Shown here piece after piece: positions 48,102 to 58,499 of a DNA stretch of 64,000 nucleotides (the stretch's first letter is position 1; every line of letters begins with the position of its first letter). A program made the translations under genes and the position numbers. The notes under the pieces were generated by a model. It saw nothing but the letters and a program-made list of their open reading frames with translations, had not been told where the DNA came from and did no database searches. Source of the stretch: Candidatus Methanorudis spinitermitis (GTDB lineage: Archaea; Methanobacteriota; Methanobacteria; Methanobacteriales; Methanobacteriaceae); NCBI GenBank assembly GCA_031286225.1, contig JAITUQ010000007.1:32183-96182 (forward strand), written 5' to 3'.

Positions 48102-49334
48102 TTATTTAATATTATATCTTAAAATAGCTGCAATTCCACCAAATGCTTTTAATAGCTGCACTCCTTCTTCAGTTTCAGTAGAAATTACTTCAACATCAGA
48201 ATCAACTTCTTCAGCCATGTGAATAAAATCATCCACAAGGTCTTTCACGTCAACTACTTTCATTTTATCTCCACATTTTCCACAAGTGATTTCGTCATTA
48301 TCATGAGAATCTTTATAAGTTACTTTAACATTAAACCCACAATTTATACATTTCATTGACTTCCTTGTTTGAACAAGATCTTCTGAAATAAGGAGTGTGT
48401 CAACAGCTCCCATTTGGAGATTCTTTCTAACTTCTTCTTCACCATATGAAGCTAAGCCATGTTCATCAATTAATTCTTTAAGAAACTTTTGAACAAGCTG
48501 TTTTTCTTTTATAACATCTATTTCTTCCAAAAGATCCATAGATTTATCAATGACTTCTCTTATTCCAAATTCACCAGTATATGAAGTATCAACAGTAGCT
48601 ATGACTTTATTTTTAAGTTCATATTGTAAATAGTCTCCTTTAAGAAATTCTTCCTTTGTATGACCAGGTCCACCTAGAATTATACCTTCAAGGTCTTTAA
48701 CACCTGAAAGAGCATCGTTCATATGATCTCCAATACGTTTTTTAAACTCATGTGCAGCTAAATCTATGAGACGATCAAACCTTCTTTGTGATTGACCACC
48801 AGCTTTATGTTTACCTGGAACACCACTTGTTAAGTGTTTTAAAATATCTACTCTTTTTCCCTTGAGAGTAGCTATTGTAGCTTCTTTTCTATCAATAACA
48901 GCTAAACCATAAATTTCTTTAACATCCATCATATGTTGTAATGGTTCTAAAAAGAATTCTGAATTACAATGATATGTGTAAGTTTGAATTGGTTCTGGTG
49001 GTTCAAAAACAAAAGTCTCCATCTTCTCTGTTCCAGGACCTCCTTTTGGGATCATTCCTACAAAAAGAACTAAACCTTTTTCTGGAGGTCTTGGAAATAA
49101 TCTAAGTCTTTGTACAATAACCTCAATAGCTGATTGAACATTCTTTTTTGTTTGCTTACTTTTGATGTTAGCACTTTGACTTAATTCTTCCCTCATATGT
49201 TTAGCAACATCACTAATTTGACGATCTGGAGGTACATAAACTGAAACTAATTCTGTGCCTCTTCCTTTTTTTTCAGACAATTCTTTAAGAGTTCTTTTAA
49301 ATTCATACAATTCTTTCGAAGATACTTCCGACAA
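48102..49334 (-). CDS. prf1: Peptide chain release factor aRF1
   Basis: A 410-residue class-1 release factor that reads all three stop codons. NIKS is at 56-59, YxCxxxF appears as YHCNSEF at 121-127, and the hydrolysis motif GGQ is at 179-181. The C-terminal zinc knuckle CINCGF..CGKCG is present, with an acidic tail domain. Start chosen is TTG at 49334, where homologues begin [13 protein letters not shown] and GGAG lies 8 bp upstream; the GTG at 49343 has no room for a site. Confidence 0.95.
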   Translation of the reverse strand: MSEVSSKELYEFKRTLKELSEKKGRGTELVSVYVPPDRQISDVAKHMREELSQSANIKSKQTKKNVQSAIEVIVQRLRLFPRPPEKGLVLFVGMIPKGGPGTEKMETFVFEPPEPIQTYTYHCNSEFFLEPLQHMMDVKEIYGLAVIDRKEATIATLKGKRVDILKHLTSGVPGKHKAGGQSQRRFDRLIDLAAHEFKKRIGDHMNDALSGVKDLEGIILGGPGHTKEEFLKGDYLQYELKNKVIATVDTSYTGEFGIREVIDKSMDLLEEIDVIKEKQLVQKFLKELIDEHGLASYGEEEVRKNLQMGAVDTLLISEDLVQTRKSMKCINCGFNVKVTYKDSHDNDEITCGKCGDKMKVVDVKDLVDDFIHMAEEVDSDVEVISTETEEGVQLLKAFGGIAAILRYNIK

Positions 49335-49599
49335 TATATTCACTCCACAATCTTAAAAACAAGCATATCTTAATTTGAAACAATATTAAAATATATTTTT
49401 ATATAACTATATCTAATTTCAAACCAGAAACAATAACAAAAATATACTAAATAACATTATCCAATTTATAATTTGAAATTAATATTATTTAGAATATATT
49501 TTTAGTAATTAATGAAATCAATTTTTAAATAAAAATAATGAAATCATTCAAAATTCATAAATGATTTCAGGATAGAATAAGCTATTATCATTTCAAATT

Positions 49600-50178
49600 T
49601 TATTTTTTAGGTAATAATTTATAAATATCTTTAATTTCTTTTGGTCTAGAAATTTTTTCTTCAACTACAAAATTTAATATTCCAAAAAGCACAGTAGCTG
49701 TATTGTCGTCATCATCTAAATCCATTTCTCCAGGATGAATAGATTGAAATCCAATGACTTTAACACTTTCAAGAGCTTTTTGAACTTCTGTAGGGAACCC
49801 TTCTTTAACTAAATTAGTAATTTTCGCTTCAAGATTATTTCCATCAATATTTAAATTATCAAATAGTTTTTTTACTGCAAGACGAAGTAAAGCGCACGCT
49901 CCTCTTGGAGAATCATTTACAATCAATCTAGCTTCCTCATAATCCTTTTTAACATCCATAGGCATATCTTCATTAGGAATAGGAATTATTCCTATCTTTG
50001 GATAGATTAACTCACCATTTTCCCAAATTGAACACTTAAAACAACTTTGGCAGAATGCATAAGTAGTATCTGGATCTTGTTGAGAATAAATCTGTTTCCA
50101 ACGTTGATTTGCAAATTCTTGGCAATGAGGACAATTGAAACTTTCTTCTTTAAATTTTGGAGTAATATTTTTAAGCAC
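49600..50178 (-). CDS. DUF4145-domain protein with zinc ribbon
   Basis: A 192-residue protein. The N-terminal ribbon has CPHC and CQSCFKC; residues about 75-170 form the DUF4145 helical domain (EEARLIVNDSPRGACALLRLAVKKLFDNL), often found in defence and restriction proteins, but here alone. No nuclease or helicase neighbour was seen. Start is GTG at 50178 with GGAGG 7 bp upstream. Function is unknown; it is probably a nucleic-acid-associated scaffold. Confidence 0.75.
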   Translation of the reverse strand: MLKNITPKFKEESFNCPHCQEFANQRWKQIYSQQDPDTTYAFCQSCFKCSIWENGELIYPKIGIIPIPNEDMPMDVKKDYEEARLIVNDSPRGACALLRLAVKKLFDNLNIDGNNLEAKITNLVKEGFPTEVQKALESVKVIGFQSIHPGEMDLDDDDNTATVLFGILNFVVEEKISRPKEIKDIYKLLPKK

Positions 50179-50550
50179 TGTTAATCCTCCTAAAAAATCA
50201 TGATTATTATTTTTATTTATAAGTAGCTAAAAACATTATATGTATATTTAATTATATCTATTAAATAATATTTTGTTTCCATATCAAAATTATTATATAA
50301 TTGAATAACTTAATACATTGAACTTAAAAAAAAAACTTAAAAAAAATTAATAATACATTTTGAAATATAATAATAAAAGTAGCTTTTAAGAATTTATAGC
50401 TAAAAAAATACAAATAATTGTTTAAATATTTCTTAAAATCTATTAAATTAATGATTAAATTATCAATACATTTTATTAGTTTAATAATAGTAAATAATAA
50501 ATTTCATTAAAAATTAATATAAATAATCATAGAAATCATCAGGTGAATTT
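50179..50550. other. Divergent intergenic region, DUF4145 gene / pyrH
   Basis: 372 bp with long A runs near 50329-50344 and AT-rich DNA elsewhere. It holds both promoters. No ORF or repeat stands out. Confidence 0.4.
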
Positions 50551-51228
50551 ATGAGAATAGTAGCTGCAATTGGTGGGTCAATAATAATAAAAGGATATGA
50601 TTATAAAAAATTTCAAGAATATGCAGAAATTTTAATAGAACTTTCTAAAGAACATGAGATTTTTGTGGTTGTAGGTGGTGGTCAACCTGCAAGAGAATAT
50701 ATTAAAATAGCTAGAGATCTTGGCTGTGGTGAAGCCAAATGTGATGATTTAGGAATTGAGGTAACTAAGTTAAATGCAAAATTACTAATCTTAGCACTTG
50801 ATGAATTTGCATTCCCAGCTATCCCTCATAATTTTCAAAAAGCATTAGAATATTCTTCACAGCAAAAAATAGTCGTTATGGGTGGGACAGAACCTGCTCA
50901 CAGTACTGATACAGTAGGAGCTATTTTAGCAGAATATGTTAAAGCAGACATATTTATAAATTTAACCTCTGTTGATGGAATGTATGACAAAGATCCAAAT
51001 AAATACTCTGATGCTAATTTAATTGAAGAAATCACAGCGAAAGAAATGTTAGAACTCATTAAAGAAAAAGATGTTAAAGCTGGAACTTACGAATTCTTTG
51101 ATATGACAGCTATTCAAATGATTAAACGTTCTTCTATTGAAACTGTAATAGCTAATGGTAATAATCCTGAAAATTTAATTAAAATAATTAATAAAGAAAA
51201 AATAGGAACTCGAATTACTTTTAAATAG
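50551..51228 (+). CDS. pyrH: UMP kinase, archaeal type
   Basis: A 225-residue amino-acid-kinase-fold protein that phosphorylates UMP to [44 protein letters not shown] and [22 protein letters not shown] are the archaeal UMPK signatures, and [11 protein letters not shown] the uracil-side loop. AGGTG lies 7 bp before ATG. pyrI (17731) and a PRT regulator (47281) are the other pyrimidine-related genes in this window. Confidence 0.92.
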   Translation: MRIVAAIGGSIIIKGYDYKKFQEYAEILIELSKEHEIFVVVGGGQPAREYIKIARDLGCGEAKCDDLGIEVTKLNAKLLILALDEFAFPAIPHNFQKALEYSSQQKIVVMGGTEPAHSTDTVGAILAEYVKADIFINLTSVDGMYDKDPNKYSDANLIEEITAKEMLELIKEKDVKAGTYEFFDMTAIQMIKRSSIETVIANGNNPENLIKIINKEKIGTRITFK

Positions 51229-51348
51229 ATTTTTACATAAAGTATGACTTTAAATAATTAAAAAAAATTCTTTTTTATCAAAATTCTTTAGTAATACTTT
51301 CATAATTTGTATGTTAAAAAAGATAGAAAAGAGGAGACATTTGATAAT

Positions 51349-51549
51349 ATGACAGATATTCATAAACATTGCCCTATTTGTGGTACTCCAATACCATTAG
51401 AAGAAAGAGTTTGTTCCCAAAAGTGCCAAGATGTACTAGAAGAACAACAAGCAAAGATAAAAAAAAGTAGAAGGACCTTAACTATATTAATGATTGTCTT
51501 CATAGTTGTTTTTGCATTTATTATGTTTTTTAATAATTTAATGAAATAG
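51349..51549 (+). CDS. DUF2116 zinc-ribbon membrane protein
   Basis: A 66-residue protein: N-terminal zinc ribbon ([19 protein letters not shown], with a second CQ..C pair), then a short helix and one C-terminal membrane segment (about 44-62). It matches DUF2116, small Zn-ribbon proteins of methanogens. ATG at 51349 has GAGGAG 12 bp upstream; the TTG at 51307 gives 14 more residues but no site. It is two bases before the YbjQ gene, so the two are coupled. Confidence 0.78.
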   Translation: MTDIHKHCPICGTPIPLEERVCSQKCQDVLEEQQAKIKKSRRTLTILMIVFIVVFAFIMFFNNLMK

Positions 51550-51551
51550 TC

Positions 51552-51890
51552 ATGGATGATTTAATGTTATTATCCTCTACAAATACAATTGAAAATAAAA
51601 AGATCATTAACTACCATGGATTAGTTACTGGAGAGTCTTTAATAGGATCCAATGTTTATAAAGATTTATTTTCAGGAGTCCGTGATGTTGTAGGTGGAAG
51701 AACATCTGCTTATGAAAAAGAACTTCAAAAAGCAAGAGAGATAGCTTTGGATAGTATGGAAGATAAAGCTAAAGATTTAAATGCTAATGCAATCATTGGG
51801 CTTAAAATTTCATATAACAACCTCGGTGGGACAATGGGAAATACTATCCTTGTAACTGCCTATGGAACAGCTATTTCTTATAAAGAATAA
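51552..51890 (+). CDS. YbjQ-family protein (DUF74, UPF0145)
   Basis: A 112-residue YbjQ/UPF0145 protein (PF01906). The family marks [26 protein letters not shown]-type [25 protein letters not shown] and VTAYGTAI are all there; members form pentamers of unknown function, sometimes described as heavy-metal binding. ATG at 51552 overlaps nothing but follows the zinc-ribbon gene directly. An ATG at 51564 is a possible alternative. The second YbjQ-domain gene follows after 161 bp. Confidence 0.85.
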   Translation: MDDLMLLSSTNTIENKKIINYHGLVTGESLIGSNVYKDLFSGVRDVVGGRTSAYEKELQKAREIALDSMEDKAKDLNANAIIGLKISYNNLGGTMGNTILVTAYGTAISYKE

Positions 51891-51965
51891 TTTTTTCATT
51901 TTTTTAAAGATACAGTTTCCTTAAAAAAATATTTGAAAAAGTAGTTTAAGAGATTACAAGATCAT

Positions 51966-52060
51966 GGAAAAACATGTTCCCCAAAAAACAATCTTAACAA
52001 AAAAAAGCAATTTTAACAAATTACAACACCATACATAAAACATGTGAAAAAATGATCTTA
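51966..52060. repeat. Duplicated 5' leader of the next gene (64-68 bp apart)
   Basis: AAACATGTTCCCCAAAAAACAATCTTAACA (in parts: AAACATGT and ATCTTAACA) near 51970-51999 recurs as AAACATGTGAAAAAATGATCTTAACA near 52038-52063. The second copy contains the start codon of the membrane YbjQ gene. Confidence 0.6.
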
Positions 52061-52903
52061 ACAGAATATAGGAAAAAAAGAGTTAAAGATATTTCAATAG
52101 CTACTTTTTGTATAGTTACAGGAGCACTATTTGGAATAATATCCTTATTTCTTTGTTATTTACTTAATTTAGCTATCTTTGGCTTTAATATTGGTTTAAT
52201 TTTATCCCCAATAATAGCAGGATATGTTGAAACATTTTTTGCACGGAAAATTTATAAAAAAACTACTGGAGCAGTTAGTGCATTTATATTATTCCTTGTG
52301 ACAGTTTTCTATGGATTCATTTTTATAAATACTGGTTTAGGTTTCAATATTATTACAGTAGGAAGTGCAGCTATTATTTTACAAGCAGCTCTTCCAACAT
52401 TTGTAAATTATTTTTTGATTGTTGTTATCCTTGGAATACTCTCTTATATATTAGGAATCTTCAAAAAATTAATTAACCACTTATTCATCCCCCTAAAAAA
52501 ATTATATTTAAAATTGGTTGGGAAGAAATATGTGGAAGAACAGGGAATTATGGATTATAATGAAGAAATAAGTAAAATAGATATTAATAAACTTGAAGTT
52601 TCATTTTTCTCTACAACGCGTCCTAATAGAAAAATTGAAAAGGTTCATGGCATATATGAAGGTAAAATTTTGATAAAAAGTCAAAAAAAGCTTTTTAACA
52701 ATGAATCCATAGAAAAAAAGGATATTTTATTGAAAAACATTAGAAAAGCCAGGAAACAAGCACTAATAAATTTAAATGATTCTGCTAAAAAAGATGGTTG
52801 TAATGCTATATTAGATTTAACTATTGAATTTGATACATTAGGTGGATTAACAGAAGATAATATTCATATTGTAGCTCATGGAACTGGTGTAAAGCTAAAA
52901 TAA
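52052..52903 (+). CDS. Membrane-anchored YbjQ-domain protein
   Basis: A 283-residue protein joining four predicted N-terminal membrane segments (about 15-150) to a C-terminal domain (about 180-283) that looks like a diverged YbjQ: KARKQALINLNDSAKKDGCNAILDLTIEFDTLGGLTEDNIHIVAHGTGV parallels the small YbjQ upstream. In the middle, KIEKVHGIYEGKILIK matches its second strand region. It has a GTGA element 6 bp before ATG. The two genes and the zinc-ribbon gene form one cluster, so the proteins may assemble at the membrane. Function unknown. Confidence 0.7.
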   Translation: MILTEYRKKRVKDISIATFCIVTGALFGIISLFLCYLLNLAIFGFNIGLILSPIIAGYVETFFARKIYKKTTGAVSAFILFLVTVFYGFIFINTGLGFNIITVGSAAIILQAALPTFVNYFLIVVILGILSYILGIFKKLINHLFIPLKKLYLKLVGKKYVEEQGIMDYNEEISKIDINKLEVSFFSTTRPNRKIEKVHGIYEGKILIKSQKKLFNNESIEKKDILLKNIRKARKQALINLNDSAKKDGCNAILDLTIEFDTLGGLTEDNIHIVAHGTGVKLK

Positions 52904-52961
52904 TTATTATTTTAAAGTATATGCTTTCAATCTTATTTATTTTCTTAAAATAAAAATAATA

Positions 52962-53040
52962 TTTAAAGCTTAAAAAAATAAAACAATGAACCTATTCCTA
53001 AAAATATGATATTAAAAGCTTAAAAAAATAAGAAAATATG
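52962..53040. repeat. Tandem duplication of the TauE-type gene 3' end (50 bp)
   Basis: AAAGCTTAAAAAAATAA ends the TauE-type gene at 53016 and recurs at 52966, with TATTCCTA / TATTCCAA 23 bp further on. Read in the gene's sense the copy spells IGSLFYFFKL against the gene's IDIFSYFFKL and then stops. Confidence 0.8.
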
Positions 53041-53846
53041 TCTATTCCAAGGATTTTAATCCCAATAAGTATCATCAAAATAGCAAAAATCGATTTTAAT
53101 TTCCTTTCTGAAAGTTTATAAGCTAATTTTGCACCTATAAAAGCAAAAGGTATGGAAAAAATAGCTATCATTCCAAAGTTTATTAAACTAACATAACCTA
53201 TTGAATAAGGAAAAGGATTTATACCTAATCCTGTAATAATGTAGGAAACTGTTCCTCCAATAGAACTTAATGATATGAAAATAGAGGAAATAGCAATAGC
53301 TTCTATTATGGAAAAATCTAATAAAAAAATAAGAAGAGGAATCAAAAAAATTCCTCCACCAAGACCAAGTAAACCTGATAAAAATCCAATAATTAGTCCC
53401 AAAAATACTCCAAGCCATAAATTTAGCTTAATATTATCTTTTCGACTTTCTGAATTTTTATTAATTAACATATAAATAGCTATTAAAATCAAAAAAATTC
53501 CTAACATAGTTTCTAAAATATTTGCCGGAATATAAGCTGATGTGGCTCCTCCAAAAATTCCCCCAATCATTCCCCAAACACCTATGAATACTCCTGGTAT
53601 TAATATTTGCTTTAACTCATGATAATGAGTATAAACCCCAGATAATCCAGTTGGAATGATAATAGCTAAACTTGTTCCAATTGATATTCTTAAAGCTAAA
53701 TCAGGATTAATACCAGTGGAAGATAAAAGGAAAAATTGAAAAGGAACCATGAAAAATCCCCCTCCAACTCCAAGTAGACCTGATGTAATACCTACAAATA
53801 TCCCAATAATTATTAAAAAAAATATGTATTCAACTGAAAAAATCAA
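52998..53846 (-). CDS. TauE/SafE-family sulfite/anion exporter-like permease
   Basis: A 282-residue protein of eight or so membrane helices. The two-fold pattern GLLGVGGGFFMVPF (about 24-37) and GLLGLGGGIFLIPLLIFLL (about 157-175) is the TauE/SafE (DUF81) repeat. Many family members move sulfite, sulfoacetate or other small anions; the substrate is not known here. The TTG start at 53846 is close to AGGTG (2-bp spacing), so an alternative start is possible. Its last codons are copied downstream in a 50-bp duplication. Confidence 0.85.
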   Translation of the reverse strand: MIFSVEYIFFLIIIGIFVGITSGLLGVGGGFFMVPFQFFLLSSTGINPDLALRISIGTSLAIIIPTGLSGVYTHYHELKQILIPGVFIGVWGMIGGIFGGATSAYIPANILETMLGIFLILIAIYMLINKNSESRKDNIKLNLWLGVFLGLIIGFLSGLLGLGGGIFLIPLLIFLLDFSIIEAIAISSIFISLSSIGGTVSYIITGLGINPFPYSIGYVSLINFGMIAIFSIPFAFIGAKLAYKLSERKLKSIFAILMILIGIKILGIDIFSYFFKLLISYF

Positions 53847-54110
53847 AACACCTCTAAAAAAATTTAAAAAAATTAGAGTTCATTACATGGTATAATCATA
53901 AGATAATAAAGTATACAATCCTGAAATAATTTTTATCGATTTATATATCATTATTTATTTAATTATTATAATTAATTATTTAAAAATCTATATTTTATAT
54001 TATTAAAAACAAATTCTCAAACAAATTTATATAAAATACAAGTTCTAAAAAAAATATATAGAATTAATTAAGAATAAAAAAAATCAAAACAGTACAATAA
54101 TGGTTTTAAA

Positions 54111-55253
54111 ATGAAATTAACTAAATACTTTTTAATGGGAACAATATTCATATTATTAGCTATTATAATATTTTTTTCAAATTTTTTAGATAATTTCATA
54201 CGACCATTTACTCAAGTTTTTTTAATGGGTTCTTCAAAAGGAAAGGATATCTTATTTTTTGGAATTTTTGGTTTACTTTTAATAAAAAGTGAAATATTCA
54301 AATATTATAAAATTAAAGAAAATTCTATTATTACTAAATTCATAAATTTTAAAATAATAAACAAATTCTTGAATATTTTTAAATTAAAAAATAAAACTTA
54401 TCTTAAATTCTCAATTATCCTATTTTTATTTGCTGGGATTTTTGGACTTATACTTGAAATCTATATGAGAAATTATCTAGGAATAGCCCCCTTTACAATA
54501 TTTGTAGCTATAAATCCAGATTCAACTACCACAAGTTTACTCCATTCCCATATTTATAAGTCAGCTATTGGAAGTATTATTTCCTCCATTTTAACAATAA
54601 TTCCTTCAAGTATTCACACAGGAGATTCATTATCTCAATATACTCCACAAATAGCTAATGTTATAATTATTATATTAGCTCTTCTATTTTTAACATTGCT
54701 TAGATCTTTAAAAAATCGTTTACCAGCAAGTCGGCTTATTTTGACTTTTGCAGCTACTTGTGGACTAATTGGACTTTTAGATGGAGGATTATTCTCTACT
54801 CCTTACATAATAGGAATATATGGTATGTTATTTGTCTATTTTGAAGAAGATAGGATGAATTATTATTTAGGTAAAATATTTAAAAATAAATATCTTGTGG
54901 ATAAAACAAAAGATACAATAGCTATTTTTAAAAAAAGAAAATCTACGGTAAAAAAAACGTTTATAAGAGTAATCCCTCATGTTTTCCTACTTTTTATAAT
55001 TATTCTTAGGTTGTCACTCTCAATTATAGGGAGCAATGTAGAATATTATGAAGTAGATATATTGAATCCTACTGGAAACATTGATTTGGAAAATAGCTAT
55101 TCTGTAATATTAATCGAAGAAAGTCTAAATAAAACAACTATTCATATCTCTCCAAAATACAATGAAATAGAATTATTAAATAGCCTATCTAAATCACTTG
55201 ATAATAAATCTAGTAGTTATTCAATGACTTGGAACTTCTTTTCATATTTTTAA
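54111..55253 (+). CDS. Multi-pass membrane protein of unknown family
   Basis: 380 residues with about eight hydrophobic segments (near 5-25, 45-60, 100-118, 150-165, 180-197, 205-222, 228-240 and 288-310) and a C-terminal external domain of about 70 residues. Conserved-looking loops are TTTSLLHSHIYKSAIGS and SIHTGDSLSQYTPQIAN; the latter lies at the outer side, like a metal or anion site. I do not recognise the family. It is 170 bp upstream of the two-domain glycosyltransferase and on the same strand, so a role in surface glycans is an inference. Confidence 0.55.
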   Translation: MKLTKYFLMGTIFILLAIIIFFSNFLDNFIRPFTQVFLMGSSKGKDILFFGIFGLLLIKSEIFKYYKIKENSIITKFINFKIINKFLNIFKLKNKTYLKFSIILFLFAGIFGLILEIYMRNYLGIAPFTIFVAINPDSTTTSLLHSHIYKSAIGSIISSILTIIPSSIHTGDSLSQYTPQIANVIIIILALLFLTLLRSLKNRLPASRLILTFAATCGLIGLLDGGLFSTPYIIGIYGMLFVYFEEDRMNYYLGKIFKNKYLVDKTKDTIAIFKKRKSTVKKTFIRVIPHVFLLFIIILRLSLSIIGSNVEYYEVDILNPTGNIDLENSYSVILIEESLNKTTIHISPKYNEIELLNSLSKSLDNKSSSYSMTWNFFSYF

Positions 55254-55422
55254 ATATAGTCAAAAAGATTATAAATGATATTATTTAATTGATGTTTTTT
55301 GATAAATAAAAATTGTAAAAACTCATCCTTATTTAAAGAGATTATATATCTTTTAAATTTCATAGAAAAAATAAAATATTACTAAATACAATTATTATAA
55401 TAATAAATAAATACCGATTTAA

Positions 55423-57336
55423 ATGAAGTTAAGTATTATCATTCCAACATACAATGAAGAAGAATACCTTCCTATCTTATTAAAAAGTATTAAGGAACAA
55501 GATTTCAAAGATTATGAAATAATAGTAGCAGATGCTAATTCTAAGGACAATACTGTTAAAATAGCTAAAGATTGTGATTGTATTTTAGTTGAAGGTGGAA
55601 TGCCTGGAGTTGGACGAAATAGTGGAGCTAAGATAGCTAAAGGAGAAATACTGCTATTTTTAGATTCCGATTTAAAGCTTACAGAAAACTATCTCCAAGA
55701 CTTAATAAATGAATTTGAAGAAAAAGAACTTAGTATTGGCATTACACAAATAACCCCATTATCTGAGAAAAAAAGAGATAAAATTCTCCATGACTTAGCT
55801 AATTGGTTTATGATAGCTTTTGAAAAAATCAAACCCCACGGTGCAGGTTGTTATGGGATTGTAGCAAAAAAACACTTACATGAGACTCATGGGGGATTTG
55901 ATGAAAGTCTAAGTTTTGGAGAAGATACTGATTATATTGAAAGATTAGCTAAAAATAACAATTTTAAAGTTCTAAGAGATCCTAAAGTTTATGTTTCAAC
56001 AAGAAGATTAGAAAAAGAAGGAATAGCTAAACTTGCAATGCAATATGGAAAAAGCACATTAAATGATTTTCGAGGGAAAAGAACAAGTGCAGAAGATTTA
56101 AAATATGGATTTGGCCATGACCCCCTGAATTCATTGAAAAAAAAAGAATTTCCAGAGAAAATAAATGTTCCTAAATCAAACTCAGTTGACACTGATAAAA
56201 AAACAAGATTTACTAACACAAATTTAAAAGAATCAAAAGATGACTCAAGCACACAAACACGTGGAAAAGCAAAAAATCAAAGAAAAAAAATTTTTTATTC
56301 TGTTTGTGGAGAAGGAATGGGCCATGCAGTTAGAAGTGAGGTAATACTTGAAGAGCTAATAAAAAAACATGACGTATATATTTTTTCAAGCGATCGAGCA
56401 TATGAATACCTAATGAGTAAATTTGACAATGTTTTTGAAATTTGTGGTTTTAATACAGTTTATGAAAATAATAAGGTTAAAAGCAAGAAAACTCTTTTTA
56501 ATGCAATAAAATCAAGTCCTAATAATTTAAAAGAAAATTATGCCATTTTATATAAACAAGCTAGAGAAATTAAACCAAATATAATAATATCGGATTTTGA
56601 AAATTATTCCAGCATTTTAAGCAATTTAATTAATATTCCATTAATAAGTTTAGATAATATTCATATGATTACACAGGCAAAAATTGATTATCCTCCAAAA
56701 CATCGCCAAGAGATGTTAAAAGCTAAAGGTGTTATTAAATCTTATATAATGAGACCAAAAAGATATATATTAACGAGTTTCTTTTATCCTGAGTTAAAAA
56801 ACCCAAATAAAGCAGCGCTATATCCTCCAGTTATAAGAGAAAAAATAAGAAATTTAAAAACTAGCTATGAAGATCATATTCTCGTATATCAAACAAGTAA
56901 AGCTAATATTAAGTTAATTGAAACTTTAAAAGAAGTTGATGAAAAATTCATCGTATATGGGTTTAATAAAGAGAAAATAGATGGTAATTTAACCTTTAGA
57001 AAATTTAATGAAGATAAAATATATGATGATTTGAGAAATGCCAAAGCTATAGTGACAAATGGAGGATTTACTTTGATTAGTGAAGCTATATATCTTAAAA
57101 AGCCAATATACACTATTCCAGCAAATGGTAATTTTGAACAGCTACTAAATGCTTTCTATGTTGATAAATTAGCTTATGGAGAAATGCACAAAAATATAGA
57201 TAAATCAACACTAAAAAATTTCTTAAAAAAGTTAAAAAAATATCAAAAATCCCTTTTCAATACAGAAAAAACAGACAATCAAGGAATAATAAAAGAACTA
57301 GAAAAGTCCATTAAAATATTTTCTAAAAAATATTAA
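55423..57336 (+). CDS. Two-domain glycosyltransferase, GT2 plus MurG/GT28-like
   Basis: 637 residues. Residues 1-230 are a GT2 enzyme: LSIIIPTYNEEEYLPILL, the LFLDSDLKL acidic motif and GGFDESLSFGEDTDYIERL. A polar linker (about 235-290, rich in Lys, Ser and Thr) joins a second transferase with KIFYSVCGEGMGHAVRSEVI, and NGGFTLISEAIYLKKPIYTIP near the C-terminus, the nucleotide-sugar loop of the GT28/MurG type. No ribosome binding site precedes ATG; a TATA-like element is 25-30 bp upstream, fitting a leaderless transcript. It presumably adds two sugars in succession to a lipid or protein. Confidence 0.82.
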   Translation: MKLSIIIPTYNEEEYLPILLKSIKEQDFKDYEIIVADANSKDNTVKIAKDCDCILVEGGMPGVGRNSGAKIAKGEILLFLDSDLKLTENYLQDLINEFEEKELSIGITQITPLSEKKRDKILHDLANWFMIAFEKIKPHGAGCYGIVAKKHLHETHGGFDESLSFGEDTDYIERLAKNNNFKVLRDPKVYVSTRRLEKEGIAKLAMQYGKSTLNDFRGKRTSAEDLKYGFGHDPLNSLKKKEFPEKINVPKSNSVDTDKKTRFTNTNLKESKDDSSTQTRGKAKNQRKKIFYSVCGEGMGHAVRSEVILEELIKKHDVYIFSSDRAYEYLMSKFDNVFEICGFNTVYENNKVKSKKTLFNAIKSSPNNLKENYAILYKQAREIKPNIIISDFENYSSILSNLINIPLISLDNIHMITQAKIDYPPKHRQEMLKAKGVIKSYIMRPKRYILTSFFYPELKNPNKAALYPPVIREKIRNLKTSYEDHILVYQTSKANIKLIETLKEVDEKFIVYGFNKEKIDGNLTFRKFNEDKIYDDLRNAKAIVTNGGFTLISEAIYLKKPIYTIPANGNFEQLLNAFYVDKLAYGEMHKNIDKSTLKNFLKKLKKYQKSLFNTEKTDNQGIIKELEKSIKIFSKKY

Positions 57337-57380
57337 ATCTAATATAAAATAAATTAAAAATCTAATATAAAATAAAAATT
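57335..57380. repeat. 23-bp tandem repeat at the glycosyltransferase stop codon
   Basis: AAATCTAATATAAAATAAA begins at 57335, within the stop, and again at 57358. Two nearly exact units. Confidence 0.75.
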
Positions 57381-57506
57381 ATAATTAAAATTTTTGATTT
57401 ATTTCTATAAAACAGATTTTATAAAAAAAATAATAAAAGTTTATATAAAAAATTTAAAAAAAATACAGAAAATTTCTATTTTAAAAAAATAAAAAAATTG
57501 AAATAG

Positions 57507-58499
57507 TTATAATGTTATTCCCATCTCAAGTTGTTCTGTAAGCTCCTTATATCTATTTCTTATTGTAACTTCTGTGACCCCAGCAATATCTGCAACATCT
57601 CTTTGAGTTTTTCGCTCCCCTAAAAGAACTGATGCAATATATAAAGCAGCTGCAGCTACTCCAGTAGGTCCTCGACCAGAAGTAAGACCTTTTTCCATTG
57701 CTTTTTCAATAATCTCAATAGCTCTAGATTGTACTTCACCAGAAAGACCAAGTTCACTAGCAAATCTTGGAACATAATCAACTGGAGATGTTGGAGGCAG
57801 TTTTATATTTAATTCGCGTGTTAAAAATCTATAAGTTCTTCCAACTTCTTTTTTACTCACTCTTGAAACTTCAGCTATTTCATCTAAAGTTCTTGGAACA
57901 TTACATCGACGGCAAGCAGCATACAGAGATGCAGCTACTACTCCTTCAATACTACGCCCTCTTATTAGCTTGTTTTCAACCGCACTTCTATAAACAACTG
58001 ATGCAGCTTCTCTTACACTTCTTGGAAGACCTAATCTAGAAGAATCCCTATCTAACTCACTTAATGCAAATGCAAGATTTCTCTCAGTAGCTCCAGAAAT
58101 TCTAATTTTTCTTTGCCATTTTCTTAAACGATACCATTGAGCACGGTTTCTTGCAGGAATATCACGACCATAAATGTCTTTATTCCTCCAATCAATCATA
58201 GTACTTAAACCTTTATCATGTATTGTGTAAGTAATCGGAGCTCCCACTCTTGTACGTTTGTCTCTTTGTTCATGATCAAATGCTCTCCATTCAGGACCCA
58301 TATCGACTAAATTTTCATCTATAACAAGACCACATCGAGCACAAACAACTTCTGCACGTTCATAATCCCCTATCAATTCTTCAGAACCGCATTCTGGACA
58401 TTGAGTTTGTTTTTCAGTGTCAGACACGTCATTTTGCATTCTTTTTTTTGCAGAAATAGATTTTACAGGTTTTCCTTTTTCAGAAAACTTACTTATCAT
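57507..58499 (-). CDS. tfb: Transcription initiation factor B
   Basis: A 330-residue TFB, the archaeal TFIIB homologue that bridges TBP and RNA polymerase and reads the BRE. The zinc ribbon has Cys34, 37, 53 and 56; the B-finger/linker follows ([20 protein letters not shown]); two cyclin folds with [15 protein letters not shown] and the final [16 protein letters not shown] complete it. Start ATG overlaps the gar1 stop by four bases (ATGA). The gar1-tfb order is conserved in many euryarchaea. Confidence 0.96.
   Translation of the reverse strand: MISKFSEKGKPVKSISAKKRMQNDVSDTEKQTQCPECGSEELIGDYERAEVVCARCGLVIDENLVDMGPEWRAFDHEQRDKRTRVGAPITYTIHDKGLSTMIDWRNKDIYGRDIPARNRAQWYRLRKWQRKIRISGATERNLAFALSELDRDSSRLGLPRSVREAASVVYRSAVENKLIRGRSIEGVVAASLYAACRRCNVPRTLDEIAEVSRVSKKEVGRTYRFLTRELNIKLPPTSPVDYVPRFASELGLSGEVQSRAIEIIEKAMEKGLTSGRGPTGVAAAALYIASVLLGERKTQRDVADIAGVTEVTIRNRYKELTEQLEMGITL

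Noticed and set aside
49600..50178. DUF4145 gene as part of a defence island
   Set aside because: DUF4145 is common in defence loci, but the neighbours are prf1 and pyrH; no nuclease, helicase or methylase is present.
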